From the NCBI GenBank assembly GCA_045642965.1, contig JAZUJX010000073.1, forward strand, positions 1 through 34,188: 34,188 nt of DNA, in the 5' to 3' direction. Each line of letters begins with the position of its first letter. Positions within the stretch are counted from its first letter, which is position 1. Shown one piece after another: positions 13,492 through 21,994 of this stretch. This DNA is from Equadaptatus sp045642965 (GTDB lineage Bacteria; Synergistota; Synergistia; Synergistales; Synergistaceae). The translations under genes were made by a program, and so were the position numbers. The notes under the pieces are model-generated. The model saw only the letters and a list, made by a program, of their open reading frames with translations. It ran no database searches and was not told where the DNA came from.

Positions 13492-14322
13492 CTATTCTTC
13501 GTCGTCTTCGACTTCAACCCACTCGTATTCGTCATCGTCCTCGACAACTTCAACGACCGGTTTGTTTTTGTGGAGCGACGGTTTGTTCGCCATTTCAATT
13601 TTGGTATTCTTCACGACGTAATACTGCTGGACAACACCGATAAGCGTCGAGAGGCCCCAGTAAATCATAACGCCTCCCGGCATTGAAAGGCAGATCCACG
13701 CCATAAATATAGGCATAACCGTATTCATCGTGGCCATCTGCGGGTTGTCGCCGGTTGACATCTTCTGCTGCAGCCAGGTAAGGAAAACAATCGCCGCAAT
13801 GAGGAAGGCGTTTCCGATGTACATGGACACGTTTGAAAGTCCGGCCGGATTTGCGAAAACTGCTTTAACAGCATCAACAAGCCTTTCCGTAGCGGGACCG
13901 CCGCATGCCTGAGAAAGTCCGTTTACTGCCGAGGTGCTGAGTTTGAAGAGTCCGAGATATGCCGCATCGCCGAAATCATGTTTCCTGAGCACCTGGAAAA
14001 GCAAAATAAGAATAGGGAGCTGAACAAGCATCGGCATACAGCCGGCGGCAGGATTAACCTTGTATTCCCTGTAAAGCTGCATCGTTTCTTCGCCGAGCTT
14101 CTGCTTGTCGTCGCCGTATTTTTCCTGAAGCATTTTCAGCCTGGGCTGAATTTTCTGCATTGCCTGCATGCTTACCAGCTGTTTTTTGTTAAGCGGGTAA
14201 AGCAGCAGTCTGATGACAACCGTCAAAATGACGATTGACGTACCGTAGGAACCTGTGAGCTTGTAGAACTGTTCGAGGAACAGCTTAAGAAGATCTGCTG
14301 CTCCGTTCCAAAGTGAACCCAT
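13492..14322 (-). CDS. yidC: YidC/Oxa1-family membrane protein insertase
   Basis: 276 residues, the short form without the large periplasmic domain of E. coli YidC. Five hydrophobic helices are visible; the first carries the conserved groove Arg (Arg38 in TVVIRLLLYPLNKKQ). The cytoplasmic hairpin follows (KIQPRLKMLQEKYGDDKQKL), then KVNPAAGCMPMLVQLPI and the C-terminal MPGGVMIYWGLSTLIGVVQQY. The tail is strikingly acidic (VVEDDDEYEWVEVEDDEE), whereas many short YidC proteins have basic ribosome-binding tails. It inserts membrane proteins with or without SecYEG. A stop-to-start gap of three bases follows yidD. Confidence 0.95.
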   Translation of the reverse strand: MGSLWNGAADLLKLFLEQFYKLTGSYGTSIVILTVVIRLLLYPLNKKQLVSMQAMQKIQPRLKMLQEKYGDDKQKLGEETMQLYREYKVNPAAGCMPMLVQLPILILLFQVLRKHDFGDAAYLGLFKLSTSAVNGLSQACGGPATERLVDAVKAVFANPAGLSNVSMYIGNAFLIAAIVFLTWLQQKMSTGDNPQMATMNTVMPIFMAWICLSMPGGVMIYWGLSTLIGVVQQYYVVKNTKIEMANKPSLHKNKPVVEVVEDDDEYEWVEVEDDEE

Positions 14323-14325
14323 AAA

Positions 14326-14616
14326 TTACCCATCCTTTCGAGGTTTGAAGAGTCTTCCCAACCAAATCCTTTTAATCTCCTCCCTGTCAGGGAGAGGATC
14401 ATATCCTCCTCTGCTCCACGGCCCGCAGCGCAGCAGTCTGCGCGCTGCAAGAAGAAACCCGAGGCAAAAGCCGTATTCCCTGAACGCCTCAACGGCATAC
14501 TCGGAGCAGGTCGGACAAAAACGGCACTTGCCGCCGCCCAAAAGCGGCGAAACTGCCGCGCGGTACATTCTGACAAAGAAAACAGCGGTCTCCGCAGGAA
14601 CTTCCTTAAGCTTCAT
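14326..14616 (-). CDS. yidD: YidD, membrane protein insertion efficiency factor
   Basis: 96 residues with the family signature: amphipathic start, YRAAVSPLLGGGKCRFCPTCSEY, then AVEAFREYGFCLGFLLAARRLLRCGPWSRGGYDPLP. YidD is a small membrane-associated protein that helps YidC-dependent insertion. It overlaps the end of rnpA by 11 bases and precedes yidC by three, the normal order. Confidence 0.95.
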   Translation of the reverse strand: MKLKEVPAETAVFFVRMYRAAVSPLLGGGKCRFCPTCSEYAVEAFREYGFCLGFLLAARRLLRCGPWSRGGYDPLPDREEIKRIWLGRLFKPRKDG

Positions 14617-15001
14617 GCGCTGAATCAGCGTTCCAGTCAGCTCCCTGCCAGTCGTCGGTCATAAGCCCCGCTCTTTTCATAAGACGTGCAGCGTCATAAT
14701 ACACGTCCTTTGCAGAACTCTCCAGCGCCGTATCACGCAGCGACACGACAATCCAGCAGCCCTTCTTTGTCCACGGTCTGAGACGCCTTAAAGACTCTCT
14801 CAACATACGGCGTCCCCTGACACGTCTTACGGCGTTGGCTATCTTTTTGCTTACCGCCACGCCGAACTTTGTTTCACCGTCACACCCGTCCAGAAACAAT
14901 AAACGCACCAGCTCGCCGGTTTGACGACGTCCGGTGCGAAAAACAAGATCAAACTGTCTTGGGCTTTTTAAACGGGCTTCAGACGGGAATCCGAACTTCA
15001 C
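14606..15001 (-). CDS. rnpA: RNase P protein component
   Basis: 131 residues, basic, starting at a GTG nine bases after the rpmH stop. The family core is RLKSPRQFDLVFRTGRR followed by KFGVAVSKKIANAVRRVRGRRMLRE, the RNR-type RNA-binding helix, here RRVRGRR. It binds the RNase P RNA for tRNA 5' maturation. No strong ribosome binding site precedes it, so coupling to rpmH is likely. The C-terminal 20 residues overlapping yidD are longer than usual. Confidence 0.95.
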   Translation of the reverse strand: MKFGFPSEARLKSPRQFDLVFRTGRRQTGELVRLLFLDGCDGETKFGVAVSKKIANAVRRVRGRRMLRESLRRLRPWTKKGCWIVVSLRDTALESSAKDVYYDAARLMKRAGLMTDDWQGADWNADSAHEA

Positions 15002-15010
15002 AACAGTTGA

Positions 15011-15145
15011 TTAGACGGCAAGACGTGCTCTGCCTTTGCGGCGACGGTTTCTCAGAATACGGCGTCCGCTTGCTGAAGCTGAGCGAACGAGGAAACCCAT
15101 TGCGCGTTTGCGTCTGGTGTTATGCGGCTGATATGTACGTTTCAC
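15011..15145 (-). CDS. rpmH: 50S ribosomal protein L34
   Basis: 44 residues, GTG start at 15143-15145 with GGAGGTG seven bases before it. The sequence MKRTYQPHNTRRKRAMGFLV and a basic RRILRNRRRKGRARL end are typical L34. It is the first gene of the rpmH-rnpA-yidD-yidC-jag cluster, which in many bacteria lies near the replication origin; dnaA is not visible here, and rpsT takes the divergent position. Confidence 0.97.
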   Translation of the reverse strand: MKRTYQPHNTRRKRAMGFLVRSASASGRRILRNRRRKGRARLAV

Positions 15146-15216
15146 AGACTACACCTCCCGTGCTTACAGTATCTATGAGCAGATAATCGTGATGTCATTT
15201 GCAATGCAACTGGTAG

Positions 15217-15245
15217 AATATACCATAACAACGGCATTTGGGCAA
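15217..15245 (-). promoter_or_regulatory. Promoter of the rpmH cluster
   Basis: On the minus strand TTGCCC (15240-15245), 17-nt spacer, TATATT (15217-15222), with TGG before the -10 box (extended -10). Confidence 0.75.
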
Positions 15246-15314
15246 GAGAAATATTTCACTTAACCCGCGGCAAGAGGAATTTTAACAAAATTTTTCATAA
15301 AATGCAAATAATGG

Positions 15315-15344
15315 TTGCAAAATACATCTGACTTGTGGTAATAT
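15315..15344 (+). promoter_or_regulatory. Promoter of rpsT
   Basis: TTGCAA (15315-15320), 18-nt spacer, TAATAT (15339-15344), also with an extended TGG in front of the -10 box. The gene starts at 15394 with GGAGGTG. Confidence 0.75.
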
Positions 15345-15393
15345 ACTCCTCGTCTGAAAAAACGAAGGCATTACCTGAAGGAGGTGTAACGGC

Positions 15394-15657
15394 ATGCCCA
15401 ACAACAAATCAGCCAAAAAACGCGTTCTCATCGCAGAAAGAAACCGCATCTACAACCGCTTCTGGAAAACGCGCTGCAAAAATGCTGTCAAAAAAGTTCT
15501 TGACGCAGTAGAGGCAAAAGACGCTGAACTCGCAAAACAGCGTTTCGACCTTGCACAGGGAGTTCTTGACAAAGCAGTGGTTAAAGGTGTCGTACACCGT
15601 AATACCGCTGCACGCCGCAAAGCCGGCATGGCAGCTAAACTCAAAACACTTGCTTAA
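15394..15657 (+). CDS. rpsT: 30S ribosomal protein S20
   Basis: 87 residues, Lys/Arg/Ala-rich and helical: MPNNKSAKKRVLIAERNRIY at the start and KGVVHRNTAARRKAGMAAKL near the end are S20 signatures. It binds 16S rRNA early in 30S assembly. GAAGGAGGTG stands before the ATG, and it is monocistronic between its own promoter and terminator. Confidence 0.97.
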   Translation: MPNNKSAKKRVLIAERNRIYNRFWKTRCKNAVKKVLDAVEAKDAELAKQRFDLAQGVLDKAVVKGVVHRNTAARRKAGMAAKLKTLA

Positions 15658-15688
15658 AAAAATCACCGGGTAACCGGTGATTTTTTTT
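15656..15688. terminator. Intrinsic terminator, rpsT (and pfkA from the other side)
   Basis: AATCACCGG, loop GTAA, CCGGTGATT with eight T on the plus strand and seven on the minus strand, so it can serve both convergent genes. Confidence 0.9.
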
Positions 15689-15726
15689 GAACGAAGAACA
15701 ACGAACGAAGTGGTTCTTCGTTCTCT
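15689..15726. repeat. Heptamer array with 11-bp inverted repeat
   Basis: GAACGAA, GAACAAC, GAACGAA in 7-nt register (15689-15709), a GTG spacer, then GTTCTTC and GTTCTCT (15713-15726). GAACGAAGAAC (15689-15699) and GTTCTTCGTTC (15713-15723) are perfect inverted copies. It ends two bases from the pfkA stop. Confidence 0.7.
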
Positions 15727-15728
15727 TT

Positions 15729-16691
15729 TTATATACTCAAAATACTCAGCAGCCGCATGATATTCTCGTCAATGTCTCCTTTATCCTCCCATGCTTTTTC
15801 AAGAGGCGAGAATTTGACGGAGCCGTTCACCATGCCCGCCATAAATCCGCTGTTTCCTTCTGTCAAATGTTCTACGGAAGCTGCTCCGAGACGGGCGGCA
15901 ATAGAAGCGTCCATGCAGGTGGGATGACCGCCCCGCAGAAGATGTCCCAGCACAATCGTGCGCGGGTCGTAATCCTCTCTGCCCTTCAGCTCGTCGCAAA
16001 GCTTCTGCGCCGAGCAGGCGCCCTCAGCCGTAATTATAATTGAGTGTGATTTGCCGCGTTTTCTTGAGTAGTCAAGCTTGCTGCATATATGTTCTATATC
16101 AACAGGCTTCTCAGGTATAACGATATATTCCGCGCCGCAGGCAATTCCTGTCTGAAGAGCTATATAGCCGGCATTTCTGCCCATGACCTCTACAATAAAA
16201 AGCCTGTCGTGGCTTGACGCCGTATCGCGCAGACGCGCAACGCACTCAAGCGCCGTGTTGCACGCCGTATCAAAGCCTATCGTGTAATCCGTACCGCCCA
16301 TGTCATTGTCAATGGTTGCGGGAACACCGGCGACAGGGAAGCCTCTGTCGGCAATGCCTTTTGCCCCGTGAAAAGAACCGTCGCCGCCGATTACCACCAG
16401 CGCGTCTATACCGTTCTTTCTCAGCATTTCAACGCCCATGTCAATACCTTCAGGCTTCATGAACTCAAGACACCGCGCCGTACGAAGAATTGTCCCGCCG
16501 TGCAGCAGAATACCGCCAACGGAACCCTTTGACATAGGTATAAAATCTCCGTTGAGCAACCCCTGATAGCCGTTCATAATGCCGGTTACTTCCATATTAT
16601 TGTAAAGAGCGGAGCGTACAACCGAACGAATTGCCGCATTCATTCCCGGCGCATCTCCGCCGCTCGTCAGAACCGCAAGTTTTTTCAGCAT
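15729..16691 (-). CDS. pfkA: ATP-dependent 6-phosphofructokinase
   Basis: 320 residues, full length for the bacterial PfkA family. It makes fructose 1,6-bisphosphate in glycolysis. N-terminal GGDAPGMNAAIR binds ATP phosphates; GGDGS near residue 103 has Gly where PPi-dependent enzymes have Asp, so ATP use is expected. PATIDND (124-130) carries the catalytic Asp, and MGRNAGYIAL and a later HLLRGGHPT form the substrate site. GGAGG lies seven bases before the ATG. Confidence 0.96.
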   Translation of the reverse strand: MLKKLAVLTSGGDAPGMNAAIRSVVRSALYNNMEVTGIMNGYQGLLNGDFIPMSKGSVGGILLHGGTILRTARCLEFMKPEGIDMGVEMLRKNGIDALVVIGGDGSFHGAKGIADRGFPVAGVPATIDNDMGGTDYTIGFDTACNTALECVARLRDTASSHDRLFIVEVMGRNAGYIALQTGIACGAEYIVIPEKPVDIEHICSKLDYSRKRGKSHSIIITAEGACSAQKLCDELKGREDYDPRTIVLGHLLRGGHPTCMDASIAARLGAASVEHLTEGNSGFMAGMVNGSVKFSPLEKAWEDKGDIDENIMRLLSILSI

Positions 16692-16754
16692 GACAGAACC
16701 TCCAAAGTTACGTTAAATTTTTGAATATGCAGAAACGCCGCAATGCGGCAGAAA

Positions 16755-17678
16755 TTATTTTCCGAACAGTTCTATAACAAGAAATTCAAGCTCGTGCCAG
16801 CCGTTTGACGTGCCGGATTTCTCACCTGCGTTAAGCCGCAGTATCCCGACGAGGAAACGAAAAAGAGCGCGGGGACCGAAACGTCTTGCCGCAGACTGGG
16901 CAAGTCTCCATGCATAGTCACGCGCACCGAAAGCGTTTTTGAAATGTTCAGCCATGCGCGGAAACGCCGCTCCGTAAAAGGCAAGTCGGAAACGGTTGTG
17001 GAGCGCGGAAGTCAGCTTTATAAGGTCGCCGGACTGCGCCGTTTTCTCCATTGCCGCAAGGCTTTTCATAGCTGCCGTGCTGTCTCCGCTGCATATTCCG
17101 TCAAGCAGTCTGAGCAGATTTTTGCTTCCGTCGTCAAGGCAGAAATTTTCCACGTCTTCCGCAGATACAATTTTGCCGCCCTTGAGCGCGGCAAGAGTTA
17201 CGAGCTGCCCGCGTATTTCCTCAGGATCTTCAACCAGCTCAACCATCAAAGCGGCGGCATCCCGCGCCAGAGCAACGTTCATGTTCCGCGCAAGGGTTTC
17301 AACCCACTGCTGCCTTTCCCTCGGCCAGCGCGGATACGCGGCAGGCTTCAGAACGGTGCATTTGCCGAGTATTTCTTTCGGAATAAGCTTGGACGGCTCG
17401 TTTTCGTAGACAAGAACGATAACGACGGGGGAATCCTTCTGAACCATGGGAGAAAACTGCTCAGGCAGGGTTCCCAGGCTTTCGGCTTCCTCTACTATAA
17501 TGAAACGGTTTTCGTCAAAAAGTCCGCCGGACATATTGTCGGAGAGCAGAGGCTGCCACTCTCCGCCTTCAAGTCTGGCGGACATTGCGTATCCTTTTTG
17601 TTCCAGCTCCTTCGCTGTTTCTTCAAGCAGACGCCTCTGCGAGGTGCCTGACGCGACAACAAGCCGGAGTTCGGGCAT
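16755..17678 (-). CDS. holA: DNA polymerase III delta subunit (HolA-like)
   Basis: 307 residues, similar in length to HolA. It is an AAA+-like clamp-loader subunit without a functional Walker A, as expected of delta. Visible family features are the FDENRFIIVEEAESLG segment, VVIVLVYENEPSKLIPKEIL, a helix bundle with LVELVEDPEEIRGQLVTLA, and the C-terminal collar domain (LIKLTSALHNRFRLAF). Sequence alone is weakly diagnostic; the one-base overlap with leuS (TGATG) and the known leuS-holA neighbourhood support the call. Confidence 0.75.
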   Translation of the reverse strand: MPELRLVVASGTSQRRLLEETAKELEQKGYAMSARLEGGEWQPLLSDNMSGGLFDENRFIIVEEAESLGTLPEQFSPMVQKDSPVVIVLVYENEPSKLIPKEILGKCTVLKPAAYPRWPRERQQWVETLARNMNVALARDAAALMVELVEDPEEIRGQLVTLAALKGGKIVSAEDVENFCLDDGSKNLLRLLDGICSGDSTAAMKSLAAMEKTAQSGDLIKLTSALHNRFRLAFYGAAFPRMAEHFKNAFGARDYAWRLAQSAARRFGPRALFRFLVGILRLNAGEKSGTSNGWHELEFLVIELFGK

Positions 17679-20173
17679 CAGCCTTTCACCACGACGTTTA
17701 CAAGCTTGCCGGGAACTGCGATAACCTTGACTACTTCTTTTCCTTCAAGACGTGCCTGTGTTTCGGGGCGCGACATAATTTCTTTTTCAAGTTCTTCCTT
17801 TGAGAGTCCTGCCGCGACCTTGAACTGTTCGCGCAGCTTGCCGTTCACCTGAAGAACTATCGTTACTTCGTCCTGAACAAGCGCTGCTTCGTCGACTTCA
17901 AACCAGCTTTCTGCAGAAAGGAAAGTGTCGTTGCCGACAAGGTGCCACAGCTCTTCCGTAATATGCGGCGCAAACGGGCAGAGGCAGAGAAGCAGCGTCT
18001 CCACGCCTTCGCGCATTACGGCGTTGTCCTGACCGTTTTCAGGCTTGAAGGAAACAAGCGCGTTCGTAAGCTCCATAAGTCTCGCAACCGCCGTGTTGAA
18101 CTGGCGTTCGTCGCGAATATCCTTCGTAACTCTGTCAAGCGTGCTGTGTATCGTGCGCTTCAGGTCACGTGCGGCAGGCGATTTAAGCTCTGAAAGTTTA
18201 ACTCTGCCCTTTCCCGCAGCCTTAAGAGCGTCAAGGTTCGTTTCAACAAGCCTCCACACGCGGCTGAGGAAACGGAATGTGCCTTCAACGCCGCGGTCTG
18301 ACCAGTCAAGGTCTTTTTCGGGCGGAGCTGCGAAAAGTATGAACAGGCGTGCCGTGTCCGCGCCGTATTTCTTGATAATTTCATCAGGATCGACAACGTT
18401 GCCGACCGATTTTGACATCTTCGTACCGTCCTTGATAACCATACCCTGCGTAAGCAGACGGTCAAACGGCTCGCGCATATCCTTCGGCAGCATGCCGAGG
18501 TCGGCAAGCACCTTCGTAAAGAAACGCGCGTAGATAAGATGCAGGCAGGCGTGTTCAATACCGCCTATATACTGGTCAACTGTCATCCAGTATTTTTCGT
18601 CTTCAATGTCAAACGCCTTGTCCTCGTTCCACGGCGAAGCGTAACGAATGAAATACCATGAGGAATCGTAGAAGGTATCCATCGTGTCTGTTTCGCGGCG
18701 TGCGGGACCTCCGCAGTGCGGGCAGGTGGTATTCACCCAGTCCTCGCGTGTGACAAGCGGGTTGCTTCCGTTTTTCGGAATTTCAACGTCAAGCGGCAGC
18801 TCGACAGGCAGCTGTTCCTCAGGAACAGGAACTACGCCGCATTTGTCGCAATATACGACAGGAATCGGAGTTCCCCAGTAACGCTGGCGGGAAATAAGCC
18901 AGTCGCGCAGACGGAACTGCGTTTCGCGTTTTCCTATGCCTTTGTTTTCTATCCATTCGGCAAATTTCTTCTTTGCCTCCGCCGTTTCAAGTCCGTCAAA
19001 TTCTTCTGAATTGCAGGAAATTCCGTAGGCGGGAACAGCTTCCGTCATCGTGCTGCCGTCGGGAATTTCGCCGTCCTTCGGGCGGACAACGGCGATGACG
19101 GGTATGTCATACTTCCTTGCGAAATCAAAGTCGCGCTGGTCGTGCGCGGGAACGCCCATAACAACGCCTGTGCCGTAATCGGTGAGGACGTAGTCGGCAA
19201 TCCATATCGGGGCTTTTTTGCCGTTAAACGGATTGACTGCATAGAAGCCGGTGAACATACCTTCCTTGTCAACACCTACAGCCTCTCGGTCGATATTGCT
19301 CTTGTTGATAATCTTTTTTGCAAAGGCGCGGAGCGCTTCGCCCTTTTCGCCGCCGACGCGTTTCGCAAATTCCTCGACAAACGGATGCTCAGCGGCAAGC
19401 GCGACAAAGGTTACGCCGTAAATTGTATCAATACGCGTCGTGTATGCTTCAAAATTGAGTTCCGTATCGGCAATATCCATCGTAAAGCGGACGCCTTCCG
19501 ATCTGCCGATCCAGTTTTTCTGCATTGTGAGAACTCTCTCCGGCCAGCCCTTGAGATCGTCAAGGCACTTGACAAGCTCATCAGCGTAGTCCGTAATGCG
19601 GATAAACCACTGGTCAAGCCCGCGCTTTGTAACAGGATTTCCGCAGCGCCAACACACACCGTTTTCAACCTGCTCGTTTGCAAGCACCGTTTTGCACGTG
19701 TCGCACCAGTTGACAGGCGCATGCTTGCGGTAGACAAGCCCTTTTTCGTACATTTTGAGGAATATCTGCTGGTTCCATTTGTAGTATTCCGGCTTGCAGG
19801 TGAGCACGAGACGCCGCCAGTCATAGCTGTATCCTACAGCCTTGAGCTGGTCTATCATGTGCTCTATGTTTGCCATTGTCCATTTTGAAGGGGCAATGCC
19901 GTGCTTAATTGCGGCATTTTCCGCCGGCATACCGAAGGAATCGAAGCCGATAGGGTGGATAACGTTATAGCCGTGCATTTTGAGGAAACGGGCTATGATA
20001 TCCCCAATCGAATAGTTGCGAAGATGTCCCATGTGGAGCGCACCGCTCGGATACGGGAACATTTCGAGACAGTAGAATTTCTTTTTTGAAGGGTCGGTTT
20101 CCACGTTGAAAATACCGGCTTCCGTCCATTTCTGCTGCCATTTTTTTTCTATTGCGCTAAAATCGTAGGGCAT
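17678..20173 (-). CDS. leuS: Leucyl-tRNA synthetase
   Basis: 831 residues from the ATG at 20171-20173 (GGAGGA before it; a longer in-frame start at 20245 would include the promoter). Class I signatures are HMGH at about 47-50 in YPSGALHMGHLRNY and GTKMSKSVGN near residue 575. A zinc site is suggested by CDTCKTVLANEQ...CWRCG and further CxxC pairs (CDKCG, CPHCGG). The CP1 editing domain is present (TTRIDTIYGVTFVALAAEHP and VMGVPAHDQRDFDFA). A C-terminal domain ends VIAVPGKLVNVVVKG. It charges tRNA-Leu. Confidence 0.97.
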   Translation of the reverse strand: MPYDFSAIEKKWQQKWTEAGIFNVETDPSKKKFYCLEMFPYPSGALHMGHLRNYSIGDIIARFLKMHGYNVIHPIGFDSFGMPAENAAIKHGIAPSKWTMANIEHMIDQLKAVGYSYDWRRLVLTCKPEYYKWNQQIFLKMYEKGLVYRKHAPVNWCDTCKTVLANEQVENGVCWRCGNPVTKRGLDQWFIRITDYADELVKCLDDLKGWPERVLTMQKNWIGRSEGVRFTMDIADTELNFEAYTTRIDTIYGVTFVALAAEHPFVEEFAKRVGGEKGEALRAFAKKIINKSNIDREAVGVDKEGMFTGFYAVNPFNGKKAPIWIADYVLTDYGTGVVMGVPAHDQRDFDFARKYDIPVIAVVRPKDGEIPDGSTMTEAVPAYGISCNSEEFDGLETAEAKKKFAEWIENKGIGKRETQFRLRDWLISRQRYWGTPIPVVYCDKCGVVPVPEEQLPVELPLDVEIPKNGSNPLVTREDWVNTTCPHCGGPARRETDTMDTFYDSSWYFIRYASPWNEDKAFDIEDEKYWMTVDQYIGGIEHACLHLIYARFFTKVLADLGMLPKDMREPFDRLLTQGMVIKDGTKMSKSVGNVVDPDEIIKKYGADTARLFILFAAPPEKDLDWSDRGVEGTFRFLSRVWRLVETNLDALKAAGKGRVKLSELKSPAARDLKRTIHSTLDRVTKDIRDERQFNTAVARLMELTNALVSFKPENGQDNAVMREGVETLLLCLCPFAPHITEELWHLVGNDTFLSAESWFEVDEAALVQDEVTIVLQVNGKLREQFKVAAGLSKEELEKEIMSRPETQARLEGKEVVKVIAVPGKLVNVVVKG

Positions 20174-20216
20174 CGCTCTCTCCTCCGCAGTAACAGGTTC
20201 AAATTTATGAGAAACA

Positions 20217-20245
20217 ATTATACCCTCTTCGCAACAGGCTATCAA
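20217..20245 (-). promoter_or_regulatory. Promoter of leuS, overlapping the opposing promoter
   Basis: On the minus strand TTGATA (20240-20245), 17-nt spacer, TATAAT (20217-20222). It shares most of its length with the plus-strand promoter at 20228-20256. Confidence 0.8.
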
Positions 20246-20256
20246 GAGTGTATAAT
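20228..20256 (+). promoter_or_regulatory. Promoter of the thioredoxin-like gene
   Basis: TTCGCA (20228-20233), 17-nt spacer, TATAAT (20251-20256), about 47 nt before the ATG. Confidence 0.7.
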
Positions 20257-20302
20257 TTAAGCGGCATTAAATTTATTCATATAAATCAGGGGGTGTACAT
20301 TC

Positions 20303-20620
20303 ATGCTTGAACTTGACAAGGAAAACTGCACCGCAGAGGTGCTTGAAGAAACTTCAATGCCGGTGGTGGTCGACTTCTGGGCACCGACCTGCCCCGACTG
20401 CATGGCTCTGCTTCCGGCATACGAACAGCTTGCAGGACAGTACGGTGACAAAATCAAATTCACAAAGGTTGACTGCTCAGCCAAACGCAGCGTAGCTATG
20501 AAATTCCGCGTTATGAGCATGCCGACGTTCCTTTTCTATAAGGACGGCAAAGAGTTGAAACGGCTCGGCAGAGGCGTCAAAGCGGAAGAAATCGAAGCGG
20601 CAGTAAAAGAACTGCTTTAA
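20303..20620 (+). CDS. Thioredoxin-like protein with CPDC active site
   Basis: 105 residues, the full length of a one-domain thioredoxin. The fold markers are VVVDFWAPTCPDC with Cys30 and Cys33, the KVDCS strand, and the cis-Pro motif MSMPTFLFYKDGKE. The active site is CPDC instead of CGPC, and the residue before Cys30 is Thr, not Trp-Cys, so redox potential and partners may differ from TrxA. GGGGGTG precedes the ATG. It is followed after 24 bases by the NhaC gene, probably in one transcript. Confidence 0.88.
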   Translation: MLELDKENCTAEVLEETSMPVVVDFWAPTCPDCMALLPAYEQLAGQYGDKIKFTKVDCSAKRSVAMKFRVMSMPTFLFYKDGKELKRLGRGVKAEEIEAAVKELL

Positions 20621-20644
20621 ATCCGTACAAAGGGGAGTCAAACC

Positions 20645-21967
20645 TTGGAAAAATTTAAAAAGAAAGACAATTTTGCGGCACTTCTGCCGATAGGCATATT
20701 CATCGTATTCTATCTCGGACTCGGATTTCTGTACGAATACGGGCTCAAAATGGAGCTTGGCTTTTATAAAATACCGGTCGTCGTAGCGTTTCTCATCGCC
20801 CTGACCTTTGCCTGCCTCCAAAACAGCTCTGTAAGCTTTGACGAAAAATTGACACTGATGGGCAAAGAAATAGGACACAAAGACATCGTAACGATGATAC
20901 TGATATTCCTCGCCGCCGGCGCCTTCGTCGGCGTTGTAGGAAGAAGCAGCGCGGAAAGCGTCGCATACTTCGTGCTGTCGCTCATACCAACGCGTTTTGC
21001 GGTAGTCATTCTCTTTGCCGTTGCATGCTTCATCTCGCTTTCAATGGGCACGTCAGTCGGAACAATCAGCCTTATAACCCCAATAGCCGTCGCGATAGGC
21101 AAAGCCTCAGGCTTCGACCTCCCAATCTGCATAGGCGCGGTTGTCGGCGGGGCAATGTTCGGGGACAACCTCTCGTTTATATCGGACACAACGATAGCCG
21201 CCTGCAACGGACAGGGCTGCGAAATGAAAGACAAATTCCGCGAAAACTTAGCGATAGCGCTGCCGGCTGCCCTCGCAACGCTTGTATGCCTCTACTTCGT
21301 ATCGCTCAAATATGACGTATCAGGATATATCCAGCACGATTACAACCTGATACAGATAATCCCCTACCTGATCGTTCTTCTCGGCGGAATAATAGGCTTC
21401 AACGTATTCGTTATACTGCTTGCAGGCATAGTAACCGGCTCACTGATCATGCTCTGCACGGGGGCAACACAGGCAGTTGACCTGCTTTCCAACATGGGAG
21501 CAGGCTGCGCCGGAATGTTTGAAACAGCGATGGTCGCCGTTCTCGTTTCGGCAATCGGCGGTCTCGTGAAAGCAAACGGCGGATTTGACGCGGCGCTGCA
21601 CCTCATTAAACACATCTTCAAAGGCAGAAAAGGCGGACAGCTCGGAATAGGAATACTGGTAAGCGCCATGGACGTAGCAACAGCCAACAACACGGTAGCA
21701 ATTGTCATGTCCAACCAGATAGCGAAAGAAATGGCTGGAGACTACGGCATTTCTCCGCGCAAAACGGCATCAATCCTCGACACCTTCTCCTGTATTGTAC
21801 AGGGGGCGCTTCCCTACGGCGCACAGATACTCGTCGCCGTCTCTGCGGCGGCAAGCCTCAGCTGCAGTATATCAGCGTTTGACATAATACCGAACCTTTA
21901 CTATCCGTTCTTCCTCCTCCTCAGCTCACTGGTATTCATATTCTTTATACCCGAAAAAACGAAATAA
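20645..21967 (+). CDS. NhaC-family Na+/H+ antiporter
   Basis: A membrane transporter of 440 residues with about 11-12 helices. The family core is SLSMGTSVGTISLITPIAVAIG followed by GAVVGGAMFGDNLSFISDT, typical of NhaC-type antiporters and related arginine/ornithine or malate/lactate exchangers. The start is TTG with GGGGAG seven bases before it. Substrate may be Na+/H+ or an amino or organic acid coupled to Na+; sequence does not decide. Context with an AGCS symporter elsewhere in the window fits a sodium-based bioenergetic style. Confidence 0.88.
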   Translation: MEKFKKKDNFAALLPIGIFIVFYLGLGFLYEYGLKMELGFYKIPVVVAFLIALTFACLQNSSVSFDEKLTLMGKEIGHKDIVTMILIFLAAGAFVGVVGRSSAESVAYFVLSLIPTRFAVVILFAVACFISLSMGTSVGTISLITPIAVAIGKASGFDLPICIGAVVGGAMFGDNLSFISDTTIAACNGQGCEMKDKFRENLAIALPAALATLVCLYFVSLKYDVSGYIQHDYNLIQIIPYLIVLLGGIIGFNVFVILLAGIVTGSLIMLCTGATQAVDLLSNMGAGCAGMFETAMVAVLVSAIGGLVKANGGFDAALHLIKHIFKGRKGGQLGIGILVSAMDVATANNTVAIVMSNQIAKEMAGDYGISPRKTASILDTFSCIVQGALPYGAQILVAVSAAASLSCSISAFDIIPNLYYPFFLLLSSLVFIFFIPEKTK

Positions 21968-21994
21968 CGCTGACGGATTATTTTGGAAAAACAC

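Noticed and set aside
16944..17651. 235-codon open frame on the plus strand
   Set aside because: Antisense to holA, no start signals.
19142..19888. 248-codon open frame on the plus strand
   Set aside because: Fully antisense to leuS, whose motifs are unambiguous.
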